Below are positions 29,003 through 38,329 of a stretch of DNA of 64,000 nt, one piece after another. A program made the position numbers and the translations under genes. Each line of letters starts with the position of its first letter. Within the stretch, counting starts at the first letter, position 1. Where the stretch lies: positions 1 to 64,000 of the forward strand of contig NZ_JAROCC010000008.1 in the NCBI RefSeq assembly GCF_030433715.1. The letters run 5' to 3'. Source of the DNA: Sporosarcina highlanderae (GTDB lineage: Bacteria; Bacillota; Bacilli; Bacillales_A; Planococcaceae). The notes under the pieces are model-generated. The model did not search any database. It had not been told where the DNA came from and was given only the letters and a program-made list of their open reading frames with translations.

Positions 29003-30771
29003 GCACGTTTCACCCCGATCATTTCATTAATTCCTTTTCCTGGCGCCACCATTGGATAGACGTTTTCTAACATTTTCACCCGGCAATCGATGAGCACCGG
29101 TTCATCCGATAGAAGGGCCTCCCTGAAAATCCTTTCAGCATCCCCTTTCTTCGAAACCCGGTAGCCTTTTATGTCATACGCCTCGGCAAGCTTGACGAAA
29201 TCCGGCTGGACAGGCATCAATGACTGTGAATAACGTTCTTCGTAAAACGTTTGTTGCCACTGGCGCACCATGCCTAATGCTCCGTTGTTCAAGATGACGA
29301 CTTTTACCGGAATCCTCATTTCCTGTAAGAGCGATAACTCCTGCGCCGTCATCTGGAATCCTCCATCCCCTACGATTGCAACGACTCGCGCTTCAGGCTT
29401 CGCAATTTGTGCACCAATCGCTGCTGGGAATCCGAAGCCCATCGTTCCAAGACCTCCGGAAGTTACCCAATGATCCGGGTTGTTCAGTGAGTAATACTGT
29501 GCCGCCCACATTTGGTGCTGTCCGACGTCCGTCGTGACGATCGCATTGCCTTCCGTTATGCGATGAACCATTTGGATTGCTTCTTGCGGAAGAAGTTCAT
29601 GCTCATCCACGTTGTACCAGAGTGGCGCTTCCTCTGTTAGATCGTTTAAATAAGACAACCATTCATCAGTATCAGGGGCTTTGATTTCCTGAACAAGCAA
29701 TGCCTTCAAAGCTTCTTTCGAGTCCGCCACTATCGGAATTTCCGTGGGGACGTTTTTGCCGATTTCAGCAGGATCAATGTCGATGTGGATGACTTTTGCA
29801 TTCGGAGCAAATGAATTCAGATTGCCGGTTAACCGGTCATCGAATCGCGCCCCAATATTGATGAGCACATCACATTCGCTGATTGCCATATTCGCTGTAT
29901 ACGTCCCGTGCATGCCTGCCATACCTATGAACAGCTCATGGTCCCCTGCGATTCCGCCTAATCCTAACAATGTATTCGTCACGGGAATGCGATTCGCCTC
30001 AACGAACGTCTTCAATTCTTCCATCGCCTGGCCGTGCAGCACTCCCGCACCTGCCAAGACAAGTGGTTTTTTTGCTGTCGCAATCGCCTCTGCTGCTTTT
30101 TGTATTTGTAAGTAATTCGGAGTTGTCGTCGGTTGGTAGCCCGGCAGATTCACTTCAGCGTTTACGTCCGCAGCTACAAACATCGCCGTTGAAATATCTT
30201 TCGGAATATCAACAACGACTGGACCTCGACGACCCGTTGAAGCGATATGGAACGCCTCTTTAATGATCCTTGGCAAATCCGCCGCGTCCCGCACTTGGTA
30301 GTTATGCTTCGTGATTGGCTGGGTGATGCCGACGATATCCGCTTCCTGGAATGCGTCGGTGCCAATGACCGTGCTTGCCACCTGCCCCGTGAAAACAACA
30401 AGTGGCAACGAATCCATCATTGCATCCGTAATGCCTGTCACGAGGTTCGTCGCCCCCGGGCCCGATGTCGCAATGACGACCCCCGGCTTGCCGGACACTC
30501 GAGCATACCCTTCTGCCGCATGGATGGCTCCCTGTTCGTGACGGGCAAGCACATGGGGAATCGGATCTTTGTATAATGCGTCGTATATCGGCAGGACAGC
30601 ACCCCCTGGGTAACCGAAAATGACTTCGACCCCCTGCTCCTTCAACCCTTGAATTAAAACGGCCGACCCATCCATCGGTCGACTATTTTGTTGCTGCTCC
30701 AGAGGCTCATGGGCCCTCTCCATAACTGCTGCTTGCTTCATTTTAGTTTCCGTTTGAACTTCCGCACCCAT
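28999..30771 (-). CDS. ilvB: Acetolactate synthase catalytic subunit
   Basis: This 590-residue thiamin-diphosphate enzyme has the [17 protein letters not shown] start of the Pyr domain, the catalytic Glu region [14 protein letters not shown], and the ThDP motif [13 protein letters not shown] (~residue 465). I chose the ATG at 30771 because AGGAGG lies nine bases upstream; the open frame goes to 30798. A T-box leader precedes the gene. Confidence 0.95.
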   Translation of the reverse strand: MGAEVQTETKMKQAAVMERAHEPLEQQQNSRPMDGSAVLIQGLKEQGVEVIFGYPGGAVLPIYDALYKDPIPHVLARHEQGAIHAAEGYARVSGKPGVVIATSGPGATNLVTGITDAMMDSLPLVVFTGQVASTVIGTDAFQEADIVGITQPITKHNYQVRDAADLPRIIKEAFHIASTGRRGPVVVDIPKDISTAMFVAADVNAEVNLPGYQPTTTPNYLQIQKAAEAIATAKKPLVLAGAGVLHGQAMEELKTFVEANRIPVTNTLLGLGGIAGDHELFIGMAGMHGTYTANMAISECDVLINIGARFDDRLTGNLNSFAPNAKVIHIDIDPAEIGKNVPTEIPIVADSKEALKALLVQEIKAPDTDEWLSYLNDLTEEAPLWYNVDEHELLPQEAIQMVHRITEGNAIVTTDVGQHQMWAAQYYSLNNPDHWVTSGGLGTMGFGFPAAIGAQIAKPEARVVAIVGDGGFQMTAQELSLLQEMRIPVKVVILNNGALGMVRQWQQTFYEERYSQSLMPVQPDFVKLAEAYDIKGYRVSKKGDAERIFREALLSDEPVLIDCRVKMLENVYPMVAPGKGINEMIGVKRA

Positions 30772-30814
30772 CAACAAACTCCTCCTTGCTATTCTCATTG
30801 ATTAAAAATAAAAA

Positions 30815-31080
30815 AAGCCTTTTCTCCCCACACAAAGAAATCCTATCTTCATGTAAGGGATGAAAAAACTTTTCATGGTACCACCCTTGTTCGCAGCAAT
30901 CGCCGCCTCGCGAATGGACAAAAAACTGTCCATTCATTGATAACGGGCTCACTTTTACATAAGCCCGGGATTGCCTACTTGGATTTTCCTTTCAGCAACC
31001 CACTCCAGGGAGATGTCGCGGATAGTTGCATTGCCGGCTTCCAGCACGACCGGCTCTCTGTGAATGCAAGGTTCTATCAA
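30815..31080 (-). promoter_or_regulatory. T-box leader controlling ilvBHC-leuABCD
   Basis: On the minus strand the T-box signature AAGGGTGGTACCATG is at 30874-30888, and the stem I elements GAGAGCCGGT and GGGTTGCTGAAAGG lie upstream. The terminator pairs AAGTTTTTTCATCCC (30857-30871) with GGGGAGAAAAGGCTT (30815-30829) and ends in a T-run. The antiterminator uses the T-box side. Uncharged tRNA should stop termination. The specifier is most likely ATC (Ile), or an overlapping CTC (Leu), in GACATCTCCCTGGAG; I cannot decide by eye. Confidence 0.93.
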
Positions 31081-31103
31081 CTTTTACCCCATCATCGATT
31101 TTC

Positions 31104-31109
31104 ATTATA
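31104..31109 (-). promoter_or_regulatory. -10 box for the T-box leader, overlapping the ilvD stop
   Basis: Minus-strand TATAAT overlaps the TAA of ilvD (31105-31107). It is rightly placed for a transcript starting near 31097. The -35 region is weak, so read-through from ilvD could also supply transcripts. Confidence 0.45.
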
Positions 31110-32772
31110 TTTTCATTACGCCACCAGTGCTTGCTGACGTAACAAGTTTTGAATATCTTGCTAAATATCCTTTTTTGATTTTCGGTTCGAATGGCTGCAA
31201 TTTACTTCTGCGCTCTGCCAAAACTTCGTCTGCAACCTTCAGTTCAATTGTCCTATTTTTTAAATCAATGGAGATAATATCTCCATCTTCCACCAAAGCA
31301 ATCGGACCGCCTTCTGCCGCTTCCGGTGATATATGCCCGATGGATATCCCACGGGATGCGCCTGAGAACCGGCCATCAGTAATGAGAGCCACTTTCGTTC
31401 CCAAACCTCTTCCTTGGATCGCTGAAGTCGGAGCTAACATTTCCGGCATACCGGGCCCGCCTTTCGGACCTTCATATCGGATGACGACGACATGGCCTTC
31501 GCGGACATTGCCGTTATCGATGTTCTCCTGCGCAGCCTCCTGAGACTCAAAGACAATCGCTTCACCAGTGAATTCCTTGATGGATGGATCGACTGCCCCA
31601 ACTTTGATGACTCCGCCTTCAGGAGCGATATTTCCGAATAATACGGATAAACCGCCAACTGGACTATATGGATTATCTTTCGTCCGTATCACTTGATCGT
31701 TCGTAATATGATAATCCTGGACGTCCTCTCTCATCGTTTTTCCTGTAATCGTAATTCGATCCGGATGGATGGCGTTAGGTATTTTTGTTAGTTCATTGAT
31801 GATGGCACTGACGCCGCCTGCTTTGAAAATATCATCCATCGATATATCGGACGCAGGCATGATTTTCGCTAAATACGGTACGCGCTCTGCAACTTTATTA
31901 ATGTCTTGAACGCTGTATTCGATTTCCGCTTCATGTGCAATCGCCAATGTATGTAGAACCGTATTCGTCGATCCGCCCATCGCCATATCAAGCGCGAATG
32001 CATCGTCGATTGCTTCCTTCGTGATGATGTCACGCGGTTTGACATCCTCTTTCACCATGCGGATCAAGTTCTTTGCCGCTTCCTTGATGAGCTTATGGCG
32101 CTCATCCGAAGTGGCGACAATCGTTCCGTTGCCTGGTAAAGCCATGCCTAACATTTCCATCAGGCAGTTCATGGAGTTTGCCGTGAACATTCCCGAGCAC
32201 GATCCGCAAGTCGGGCATGCATTGTTTTCAATATCAAGGAGTTCCTCTGCAGTCATCTTGCCGGATTTATATGCTCCGACACCTTCGAACACCGACGTAA
32301 GAGATAGCTGTGCTCCCGTTGAGGAAACTCCCGCTTCCATTGGTCCTCCCGAAACAAATACGGAAGGGACATTGGTGCGTACCGCGGCCATAAGCATTCC
32401 CGGTGTGATTTTGTCACAGTTCGGAATGTAGAATACCCCATCGAACCAGTGTGCATTGATGACAGTCTCTGCTGAATCAGCGATTAGTTCACGGCTCGGA
32501 AGTGAATAACGCATTCCGATATGCCCCATCGCGATTCCATCATCGACACCAATCGTATTGAATTCGAATGGTACACCGCCTGCTTCCCAAATCGCCTCTT
32601 TTACAATTTCAGCAAATTTATTCAAATGTTTATGTCCGGGAATAATATCAATATATGAATTACAGACACCTATGAAAGGTTTCTCCAAATCCCTTGTCTT
32701 CACACCGGTCGCGTATAGCAGACTTCGATGAGGGGCTCGGTCGATTCCTTTTTTAATCATGTCACTTCTCAA
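31105..32772 (-). CDS. ilvD: Dihydroxyacid dehydratase
   Basis: This 555-residue Fe-S enzyme makes the 2-keto acid precursors of valine and isoleucine. The cluster ligands are in [11 protein letters not shown] (~residue 120) and [18 protein letters not shown] (~193-196). The start is TTG at 32772 (reads [17 protein letters not shown]), with AAGGAG eight bases upstream. This matches the usual family N-terminus. It lies just upstream of the ilv-leu T-box but outside its control. Confidence 0.95.
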   Translation of the reverse strand: MRSDMIKKGIDRAPHRSLLYATGVKTRDLEKPFIGVCNSYIDIIPGHKHLNKFAEIVKEAIWEAGGVPFEFNTIGVDDGIAMGHIGMRYSLPSRELIADSAETVINAHWFDGVFYIPNCDKITPGMLMAAVRTNVPSVFVSGGPMEAGVSSTGAQLSLTSVFEGVGAYKSGKMTAEELLDIENNACPTCGSCSGMFTANSMNCLMEMLGMALPGNGTIVATSDERHKLIKEAAKNLIRMVKEDVKPRDIITKEAIDDAFALDMAMGGSTNTVLHTLAIAHEAEIEYSVQDINKVAERVPYLAKIMPASDISMDDIFKAGGVSAIINELTKIPNAIHPDRITITGKTMREDVQDYHITNDQVIRTKDNPYSPVGGLSVLFGNIAPEGGVIKVGAVDPSIKEFTGEAIVFESQEAAQENIDNGNVREGHVVVIRYEGPKGGPGMPEMLAPTSAIQGRGLGTKVALITDGRFSGASRGISIGHISPEAAEGGPIALVEDGDIISIDLKNRTIELKVADEVLAERRSKLQPFEPKIKKGYLARYSKLVTSASTGGVMKI

Positions 32773-32894
32773 GGCAATCTCTCCTTGTCAATTCATCTAT
32801 CAGCTCCAAATATTGTTGGAAGTGTGTGAAATAAATCACAAATCAAAATAGATTGTTGCTATCATATATCGGATAATTCTTAGAGTCAACCCTA

Positions 32895-32910
32895 TTATTT
32901 CAAATAATTT
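32895..32910. promoter_or_regulatory. Weak CodY-like palindrome upstream of ilvD
   Basis: The stretch TTATTTCAAATAATTT is an AT-rich dyad with only about 10 of 15 matches to the CodY box AATTTTCWGAAAATT. CodY control of ilv genes is known in Bacillus. The rest of 32773-33033 is AT-rich non-coding sequence that must hold the ilvD promoter; I cannot place it with certainty. Confidence 0.25.
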
Positions 32911-33033
32911 ATCAATTATGAATTATAATTAATTTTGTATCCGCTTACATCCTCAACAGTCTGCGGTTTGCTAAAAATATGTCTGTTTTGAAATATTTTT
33001 TCATTGTTAATTGGAGTTGCCTGATTTAACTCA

Positions 33034-33588
33034 TCATTCATTGAATTTATCAATACGCCACCCGGCTTTTTTCACATAGACATAAGTGACAAGGAACTTT
33101 TTTGCCGTTCGAGTATCTCCAATAGGGACAGTCAATTCGAATGTCATTTTTCGACTCTTTGATTTCAACTCCCTCGCTGTGGCGATATCCCATTGCAAAA
33201 GTGAATCTTCATCCTCGACTGCATCCACTTCCATTTCCGGCTGTGCCAATTTCCCCTTATGTTTTATAATCCCATGGTCCCGGATGAACCGTTTTGCCTT
33301 TTTCTTCGTCACAACTTTCTGCATTTCCACTTTAAGCTTTTTCTTCGAATCCAAATATCCCGCCAAATAGTGGTACTCCGTGTTATTTTCATGCGTAAAG
33401 GCCGTATACTCGTTTTCCCTATACAAACCACCAGCACCTATAATGTTTTCAGCCTCCACCCATGCAGTCGCCAATTCCACAGCACTCTTAGGCGCTAACG
33501 CAGTTCGGTTTGAGTCCTTTCCACAAGCAGACAATATGATCAATAAAAACAAAATCGATGCAACACGTACACTTTTATTTACCAACAT
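33034..33588 (-). CDS. Small lipoprotein, unknown function
   Basis: This 184-residue protein has a signal peptide ending in the lipobox LSAC (Cys about residue 22). The mature part is charged, lysine-rich and beta-strand-like, with no domain that I recognise. The ATG at 33588 is preceded by AAGGGGG four bases upstream. It is monocistronic on the minus strand, pointing away from sda. Confidence 0.7.
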   Translation of the reverse strand: MLVNKSVRVASILFLLIILSACGKDSNRTALAPKSAVELATAWVEAENIIGAGGLYRENEYTAFTHENNTEYHYLAGYLDSKKKLKVEMQKVVTKKKAKRFIRDHGIIKHKGKLAQPEMEVDAVEDEDSLLQWDIATARELKSKSRKMTFELTVPIGDTRTAKKFLVTYVYVKKAGWRIDKFNE

Positions 33589-33810
33589 CAAACCCCCTTA
33601 CTTGCTGATACTTTAACTTATGAGAACTTTCGAGATCAAATACGCCAATCTACTTGCACGAACTGAAAGTTGGATACTCAGGATTATGAGCACTAAACTT
33701 ACTTGAATACTTCGGAAGTTGTATACTATTTCATAGGACTTTGGCTTTTATGCATAATAAATTGACCGACCCCCTAAAAACATTTCGACAAATTTCGCGC
33801 TTCATCTACC

Positions 33811-33908
33811 TGTGGATAACTTTGTCCACGTTATACACATTGGCACATGCGCTTTAACAGCTTTACAAACAAGTTAACCACAACTTATCCACTGACATCT
33901 GTGGATAA
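33811..33908. promoter_or_regulatory. DnaA-box cluster upstream of sda
   Basis: Six DnaA-box-like 9-mers lie within 98 bp. Perfect matches to TTATNCACA or its complement are TGTGGATAA at 33811 and 33900 and TTATACACA at 33831. One-mismatch boxes are TTAACCACA at 33874 and TTATCCACT at 33885. TTGTCCACG at 33822 has two mismatches. In B. subtilis DnaA activates sda through such boxes. The rest of the gap (33592-33800) shows nothing that I can name. Confidence 0.85.
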
Positions 33909-33916
33909 GAGAACGA

Positions 33917-33945
33917 TTGTTCTAAAAATGAAAGTCTGATATTGT
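33917..33945 (+). promoter_or_regulatory. Candidate sda promoter
   Basis: TTGTTC (33917-33922), a 17-bp spacer and TATTGT (33940-33945) lie directly after the last DnaA box, which would sit just upstream of the -35 box. Confidence 0.55.
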
Positions 33946-34004
33946 ATACATACCGAATCTTTACTGTATGCTACAAAAAATCTTTTTATGAAGGAGTCTA
34001 TGCA

Positions 34005-34172
34005 ATGTCGAGAATGTCGGACGATTTACTGGTCGAAGCCTATAAACAAGCAATCGTACTGAATCTCTGTCCCGGGTTTATAAGATTATTGGAAAAGGAA
34101 ATTCAACGCCGTTCATTACAACTTGACATAGAATCCTACCAAAGCATCATTAAGAGCTCATCCTTTCAATAA
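34005..34172 (+). CDS. sda: Sporulation checkpoint protein Sda
   Basis: This 55-residue helical-hairpin protein reads MSRMSDDLLVEAYKQA and later LLEKEIQRRSL. This closely matches Bacillus Sda (LSDELLIESYFKA..., IENEIKRRSL). Sda inhibits the sporulation kinase KinA when DNA replication is disturbed. The ATG at 34005 has AAGGAG eight bases upstream; the upstream part of the open frame (33942-34004) is promoter, not protein. The DnaA-box cluster supports the assignment and implies that this organism sporulates. A terminator follows at once. Confidence 0.9.
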   Translation: MSRMSDDLLVEAYKQAIVLNLCPGFIRLLEKEIQRRSLQLDIESYQSIIKSSSFQ

Positions 34173-34192
34173 AAGGACAAGCTCTTTTTTTG
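34150..34192 (+). terminator. Terminator of sda
   Basis: GAGCTCATCCTTT and AAAGGACAAGCTC form the stem (one mismatch), followed by seven T's. It overlaps the last codons of the gene. Confidence 0.85.
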
Positions 34193-34269
34193 ATTAATTT
34201 ACACCTTAACTCTCACAACATTCGGCCGATATACAGAATAAGGACTAAGTTTAATGGAGGTGTTATCGT

Positions 34270-35097
34270 TTGATTAAAAGAATCTTAAGTTCGTTACTCA
34301 TCGTTTTCCTTTTAGGCAGTACGATGCAACCGGTGAATGCCGCAACTATTACTGAACAGAGCAGAATCATTTATGGAACTTTACAGTTTTTAGATAAAAA
34401 CGGAAGGTATCTAACGTTAAAAAGAGATGATGGGAAACTGGAAAATTACTATTTCCAACGTCGAACACAGATTATTAACGATAAAGGGATAGCCGGCTTC
34501 AGCGCTCTAATAGAAGGAGATCGGCTTAGGCTGCAATTTCTTGAAACCGGTACCGCTCATATGGACAAGGTCGAAGTGTTAAATGGAGAAAAAGAAATCG
34601 AAGCGATCCGGAAGGGCAAAATCCACCAGTTAGATGCCTTATCTGGGAAAATTAAGCTTAGCGATAACAGCAAGTACACTCATTATTCGTGGGGCTTTCA
34701 GTCCTATTATAATAGGAACAGTACGTTTCAATTATCGAAAGATGCATTGGTCTATTACGGCGGGCAGTTAGTCGATAAATCCCAGTTCCGCTATTATTCA
34801 AAGTTCGATGCCTATTTCGTTACAACAATGAATTTTACGAACGAAACTGTTCAGCGCGTCATTATTAATCAAATCAGTGGAAAAGATCTTCAAGAGGAAA
34901 TCACTTCGTTGAATCAACGGCAGCAATACATTGAATTAAAGTCTACAGGCAGAATTCTTTTCCACGAAGGTACTATTTTCATTCGGAATAATCGAATTGT
35001 CGATCCGATCAGCATTACAAAGGGCGATAAGGCATTCGTCACGACTGATACTATAGACGGAAAGTTATATGCAAGTATCGTTTATATTTCAAAATAA
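34270..35097 (+). CDS. Exported protein, unknown function
   Basis: This 275-residue protein has a signal peptide (cleavage near VNAA, residue ~25) and a beta-rich mature part with small barrel-like repeats (YGTLQFLDKNGRYLTLK, KIHQLDALSGKIKLSD, GRILFHEGTIFIRN). It resembles several short OB-like strands. The start is TTG at 34270 behind GGAGGTG. It lies 26 bases before an SLH-domain protein and is probably co-transcribed. A surface role is likely, but no named family is recognised. Confidence 0.7.
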   Translation: MIKRILSSLLIVFLLGSTMQPVNAATITEQSRIIYGTLQFLDKNGRYLTLKRDDGKLENYYFQRRTQIINDKGIAGFSALIEGDRLRLQFLETGTAHMDKVEVLNGEKEIEAIRKGKIHQLDALSGKIKLSDNSKYTHYSWGFQSYYNRNSTFQLSKDALVYYGGQLVDKSQFRYYSKFDAYFVTTMNFTNETVQRVIINQISGKDLQEEITSLNQRQQYIELKSTGRILFHEGTIFIRNNRIVDPISITKGDKAFVTTDTIDGKLYASIVYISK

Positions 35098-35123
35098 ATT
35101 GGAAAAGGTGAGAAAAAGCATCC

Positions 35124-36560
35124 ATGATGAATTCCAAATTAAAACAAATCGTACTGTTTTGTGTCGCATTCATTTCATTCATACTGCTTGCGGATCGTGT
35201 GGAGGCAAGGCCACCCGATTATAACGGCGGGGTTATGAATGAATATACATATGAAGAATACTTCTTTTTAGAGAGTTATCCAATTAAATTCAGCGGTAAG
35301 CCCGCGGTGACTGAACGTGTAGCCAAAGACAAAATCACTACGACCTATCGTTTCAACTTAACAAGTGAGCAAGGCGACAAATTGGTGCGAAATGTAGTAT
35401 TCGAAACAACTTTGGACAATCATACGGATAAAGGACAAACTACCTCACAGACGATTGTAAAAAGCTATTCCGAAAAGATAACCACTACAACAAAAACCGT
35501 TTTCACGTTGGATGATTTTCAATTCACCCAGTCGACATTAATCGACAATCGGGCTGCATCTGACTTTTATTCTGGTGATTTAATTGCCACAAAAAGATAT
35601 ATAGTGACACGGCCATTGATCCCATTGGCTAAAGATGAGCTGATAATCGTTAATATGACCGGACGGAATGTTGGTTATGAAAACTTCTGGGGAGCAACTG
35701 AAACGCAAATCATCGATTACGAAATTACTGGCAATAACGGTACGACTTACGTGACAAGTAAAGTTTCAGACAGCAAAACGAAGAAGCTTGAATATCGACC
35801 ACATGACCCGTCTTTATCCAGTTTCTCTGGTGGGCATATCATCGTTAGCAATTCCGACATGGTTGGCGAGTATACGTATTCATACCCGTATTATCTAAGG
35901 ACCGGGACTTATCAGCTTGCCAAGCAAAATACGCCTACATTAGAGAGGTTGGTTGTCCCCAAGTTCCAAGACTTAAGGAATCATTGGGCGAAAGACTCCA
36001 TTGAAAAACTTTATTCCGTCGGGGTATTTGATGAATCAACCGATAAATTCCTACCGGGTGCGATAATGACACGCTATCAATTCACAATCGGCGTGTTAAA
36101 AGCAGTCGACACACGGGTATTCGAAACACCAACTAAAAAAACAACTACCAAATCCATTTTCAAAGACGTTTCAGCGAAGGATAAAGGATATATGTACATC
36201 GAAAGCGCCGTCAATCAAGGGATCATCAACGGCTTCACACCCGAACTTTTCAAACCGGACGACCCATTAACAAGAGCACAAGCAGTGGCAGTTTTGGTCC
36301 GGGCATTGGGCATGGAAGGACGAGCACCGAATTACGGATACAGCAAGTTCGCCGACGACAGAAGCATTCCAGCTTGGGCAAAAAATAGCGCATACGTTGC
36401 CAATGAAATCGGTTTAGTTAACGGTGACGCCAATAACAATTTCAAGGCACAGCAAGCATTAACAAGAGCCGAAGCATCCGCCATGCTACAAAGATTCGTT
36501 GACTTCCTTGAAGATGACTTACAGAAGAACTATCGCGACGATGTACTGAATTTGAACTAA
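35124..36560 (+). CDS. Surface protein with three C-terminal SLH domains
   Basis: This 478-residue exported protein has a signal peptide of about 28 residues and a Thr-rich beta domain (~30-275) of unknown role. Three surface-layer-homology repeats follow from ~280 to the end: FQDLRNHWAKDSIEKL, FKDVSAKDKGYMYIESAV and FADDRSIPAWAKNSAYV, with TRAQAVAVLVRAL and TRAEASAMLQRF. The SLH part binds pyruvylated wall polymer. It is encoded after the exported protein at 34270, perhaps as a pair. Confidence 0.82.
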   Translation: MMNSKLKQIVLFCVAFISFILLADRVEARPPDYNGGVMNEYTYEEYFFLESYPIKFSGKPAVTERVAKDKITTTYRFNLTSEQGDKLVRNVVFETTLDNHTDKGQTTSQTIVKSYSEKITTTTKTVFTLDDFQFTQSTLIDNRAASDFYSGDLIATKRYIVTRPLIPLAKDELIIVNMTGRNVGYENFWGATETQIIDYEITGNNGTTYVTSKVSDSKTKKLEYRPHDPSLSSFSGGHIIVSNSDMVGEYTYSYPYYLRTGTYQLAKQNTPTLERLVVPKFQDLRNHWAKDSIEKLYSVGVFDESTDKFLPGAIMTRYQFTIGVLKAVDTRVFETPTKKTTTKSIFKDVSAKDKGYMYIESAVNQGIINGFTPELFKPDDPLTRAQAVAVLVRALGMEGRAPNYGYSKFADDRSIPAWAKNSAYVANEIGLVNGDANNNFKAQQALTRAEASAMLQRFVDFLEDDLQKNYRDDVLNLN

Positions 36561-36562
36561 AA

Positions 36563-36590
36563 CCTCCTCCAACAGGAGGTTTTTTTATTT
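36563..36590 (+). terminator. Terminator after the SLH protein
   Basis: AACCTCCT and AGGAGGTT form a short perfect stem followed by T's. Confidence 0.8.
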
Positions 36591-36623
36591 AGATTGCTGA
36601 TAGGATTATGGTACAATTCATGT

Positions 36624-37118
36624 ATGAAAAAAATAGTAGCGTTTTTAATTATCGTCGGCATTCTCTTTATCTCTTCCGGTCAAACCTATGAACAACAATC
36701 ACTCATCCCTACACTGAAAACATGGCTTCCAAACCAACCGATGTATTCTTTGCTTGATAAACTCCAGATCCCCTATTGGGGCAGAATCATTTCAATAGAA
36801 GAAAGGGGCTATTATCATTTTGTCGAATTTCTTCTTAGAAAAAGCGCACATTTCCTCATTTTCGGCTGCCTATCTATCGTAATCTATTGGATGCTGTCGA
36901 AACGAGTACGACGTATGCCCCGGTTTTTCCTATCACTTATATTTACTGCAATAGTAGCAGCGTTAGATGAATATCATCAATCCTTGACAGGCGGAAGGAC
37001 CCCAACAATGCAAGATGTCTTTCTTGATGTATCAGGCGCATTTACGTTCCTCATTCTTGCTCAGATTATTATGATGATTAAAGGCAAATGGAAAAAACAT
37101 CGGATGATAACTCCCTGA
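36624..37118 (+). CDS. VanZ-like membrane protein
   Basis: This 164-residue protein has four hydrophobic segments and the VanZ-family pattern: YHFVEFLLRKSAHFLIFG around residues 58-75 and ALDEYHQSLTGGRTPTMQDVFLDVSGA near 112-138. VanZ-type proteins affect teicoplanin tolerance in some species, but most have unknown roles. The start is uncertain. ATG 36624 gives a good signal-anchor start (MKKIVAF) but has no clear binding site; the open frame reaches a TTG at 36594. A TACAAT lies just before the ATG, so the mRNA could have almost no leader. Confidence 0.78.
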   Translation: MKKIVAFLIIVGILFISSGQTYEQQSLIPTLKTWLPNQPMYSLLDKLQIPYWGRIISIEERGYYHFVEFLLRKSAHFLIFGCLSIVIYWMLSKRVRRMPRFFLSLIFTAIVAALDEYHQSLTGGRTPTMQDVFLDVSGAFTFLILAQIIMMIKGKWKKHRMITP

Positions 37119-37133
37119 ATAGGGGGTTATTTT
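37108..37133 (+). terminator. Terminator of the VanZ-like gene
   Basis: AACTCCCT and AGGGGGTT (one wobble) with a following T-run. Confidence 0.7.
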
Positions 37134-37149
37134 TTCATTCACGCAAAAA

Positions 37150-37185
37150 AAGATCCCAAGAGGGCCTCTCCCTCTTGGAACCTTC
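37150..37185 (-). terminator. Terminator of the peptide ABC operon
   Basis: On the minus strand GGTTCCAAGAGGG pairs with CCCTCTTGGGATC and is followed by T's, eleven bases after the M20 peptidase stop. Confidence 0.85.
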
Positions 37186-37195
37186 TTAACTTCAT

Positions 37196-38329
37196 TCATT
37201 CCCTCGCAGAAAGTCTTGCAATCAATTCCGCAAGCAAATTCGTCCTTTCCACTAATGACGGTATCTCTAAATACTCTTTCTCACTATGAGCGTCTCCACC
37301 TACGGGGCCTAACCCATCGATTGTCGGAATCCCCATCGCCGAAGTGAAGGATGCATCGGAGCCGCCGCCGGTTGACACATCAGTTATTTCAATCCCCGAC
37401 TCAGCGCCCGTTTCCTTGATGATTTCCAACAACTCTATCGTTTGCTGATTTTTCACCATTGGGGGCCGGTTAATGCCGCCTTCAAGTGTAATTGAAGTTT
37501 TAGGAACGTCGGATGTGGAACAGATCTCCCTTATCTTGCCATCAATGATTTCAGCTTGTTCGGCAAATTTGATTCGCACATCGACATGTGCAGCAGCCGT
37601 TGGGGCAATCGTGTTTACAGATTCGCCGCCCTCGATGAGTCCGGCACTCACACTGATCCCCTCTTCATGATTAGCCAAGGCATGCAATTTAATGATTTTA
37701 TGAGCCAACTCTTCGATTGCGCTGATGCCATTTTGCGGTTCAATGCCGGAGTGAGCAGCTTTACCCTTGACGTAAACGGAATAACGTCCTACTCCTCGCC
37801 GGGCGGTCACTAAAGAACCATCCTTCCGGGCAGGTTCCATAATTAACGCATATTTTTTCCCTTCGGCATACTTCTCGATTAACGGCCTTGATGTATCCGA
37901 TCCAATTTCCTCGTCACCATTCAATACGATCTGCATGCTTTCAAGTGCTTGTGGATTTCCTTCCTTCAAAGCTTTCATCGCATACAAGAGCGCGACTTGA
38001 CTTGCTTTCATATCAATAACTCCAGGTCCATACGCCAAATCTCCAACAATCGTGAATGGTCTATCTTTCGCTGTGCCCACACGGAAAACAGTATCCATAT
38101 GCGCGACAGCTATGATGGATGGATTTTCACCATAGGTGATCACCAAGTTATTCCCATTATAGGACTCTTCATGAACTTCAACGGAAAATCCCATTTCCTC
38201 ATAGAGCTCTTTCAATATCCCGCCGACTTCATCGATTCCTTCTTTATGAGATGAGCCAGAGTCTATATTTACAAGTCTTTCAAGTAATAATAGCATTTCA
38301 TTTTTCTTCGTTTGCAAAAATTCCTTCAC
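37196..38329 (-). CDS. M20 family peptidase, carboxypeptidase G2-like
   Basis: This peptidase of about 377 residues uses two zinc ions. Visible are VAHMDTVF (His, Asp), GPGVIDMKAS (bridging Asp), DEEIGSDTS (catalytic and metal Glu), the dimer-interface AHSGIEPQNG, and a late His in GPVGGDAHSEKEY. It should cut C-terminal residues from peptides or acyl-amino acids. It is encoded last in the peptide ABC operon, so it likely trims imported peptides. The start is unclear: GTG 38329, within the oppF-like gene, is preferred on family length, but ATG 38374 is also open. No signal peptide. Confidence 0.85.
   Translation of the reverse strand: MKEFLQTKKNEMLLLLERLVNIDSGSSHKEGIDEVGGILKELYEEMGFSVEVHEESYNGNNLVITYGENPSIIAVAHMDTVFRVGTAKDRPFTIVGDLAYGPGVIDMKASQVALLYAMKALKEGNPQALESMQIVLNGDEEIGSDTSRPLIEKYAEGKKYALIMEPARKDGSLVTARRGVGRYSVYVKGKAAHSGIEPQNGISAIEELAHKIIKLHALANHEEGISVSAGLIEGGESVNTIAPTAAAHVDVRIKFAEQAEIIDGKIREICSTSDVPKTSITLEGGINRPPMVKNQQTIELLEIIKETGAESGIEITDVSTGGGSDASFTSAMGIPTIDGLGPVGGDAHSEKEYLEIPSLVERTNLLAELIARLSARE

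Noticed and set aside
33811..33908. Replication origin (oriC)
   Set aside because: DnaA boxes are present, but dnaA, dnaN, recF and an AT-rich unwinding region are not. The following gene is sda, whose promoter is known to use DnaA.
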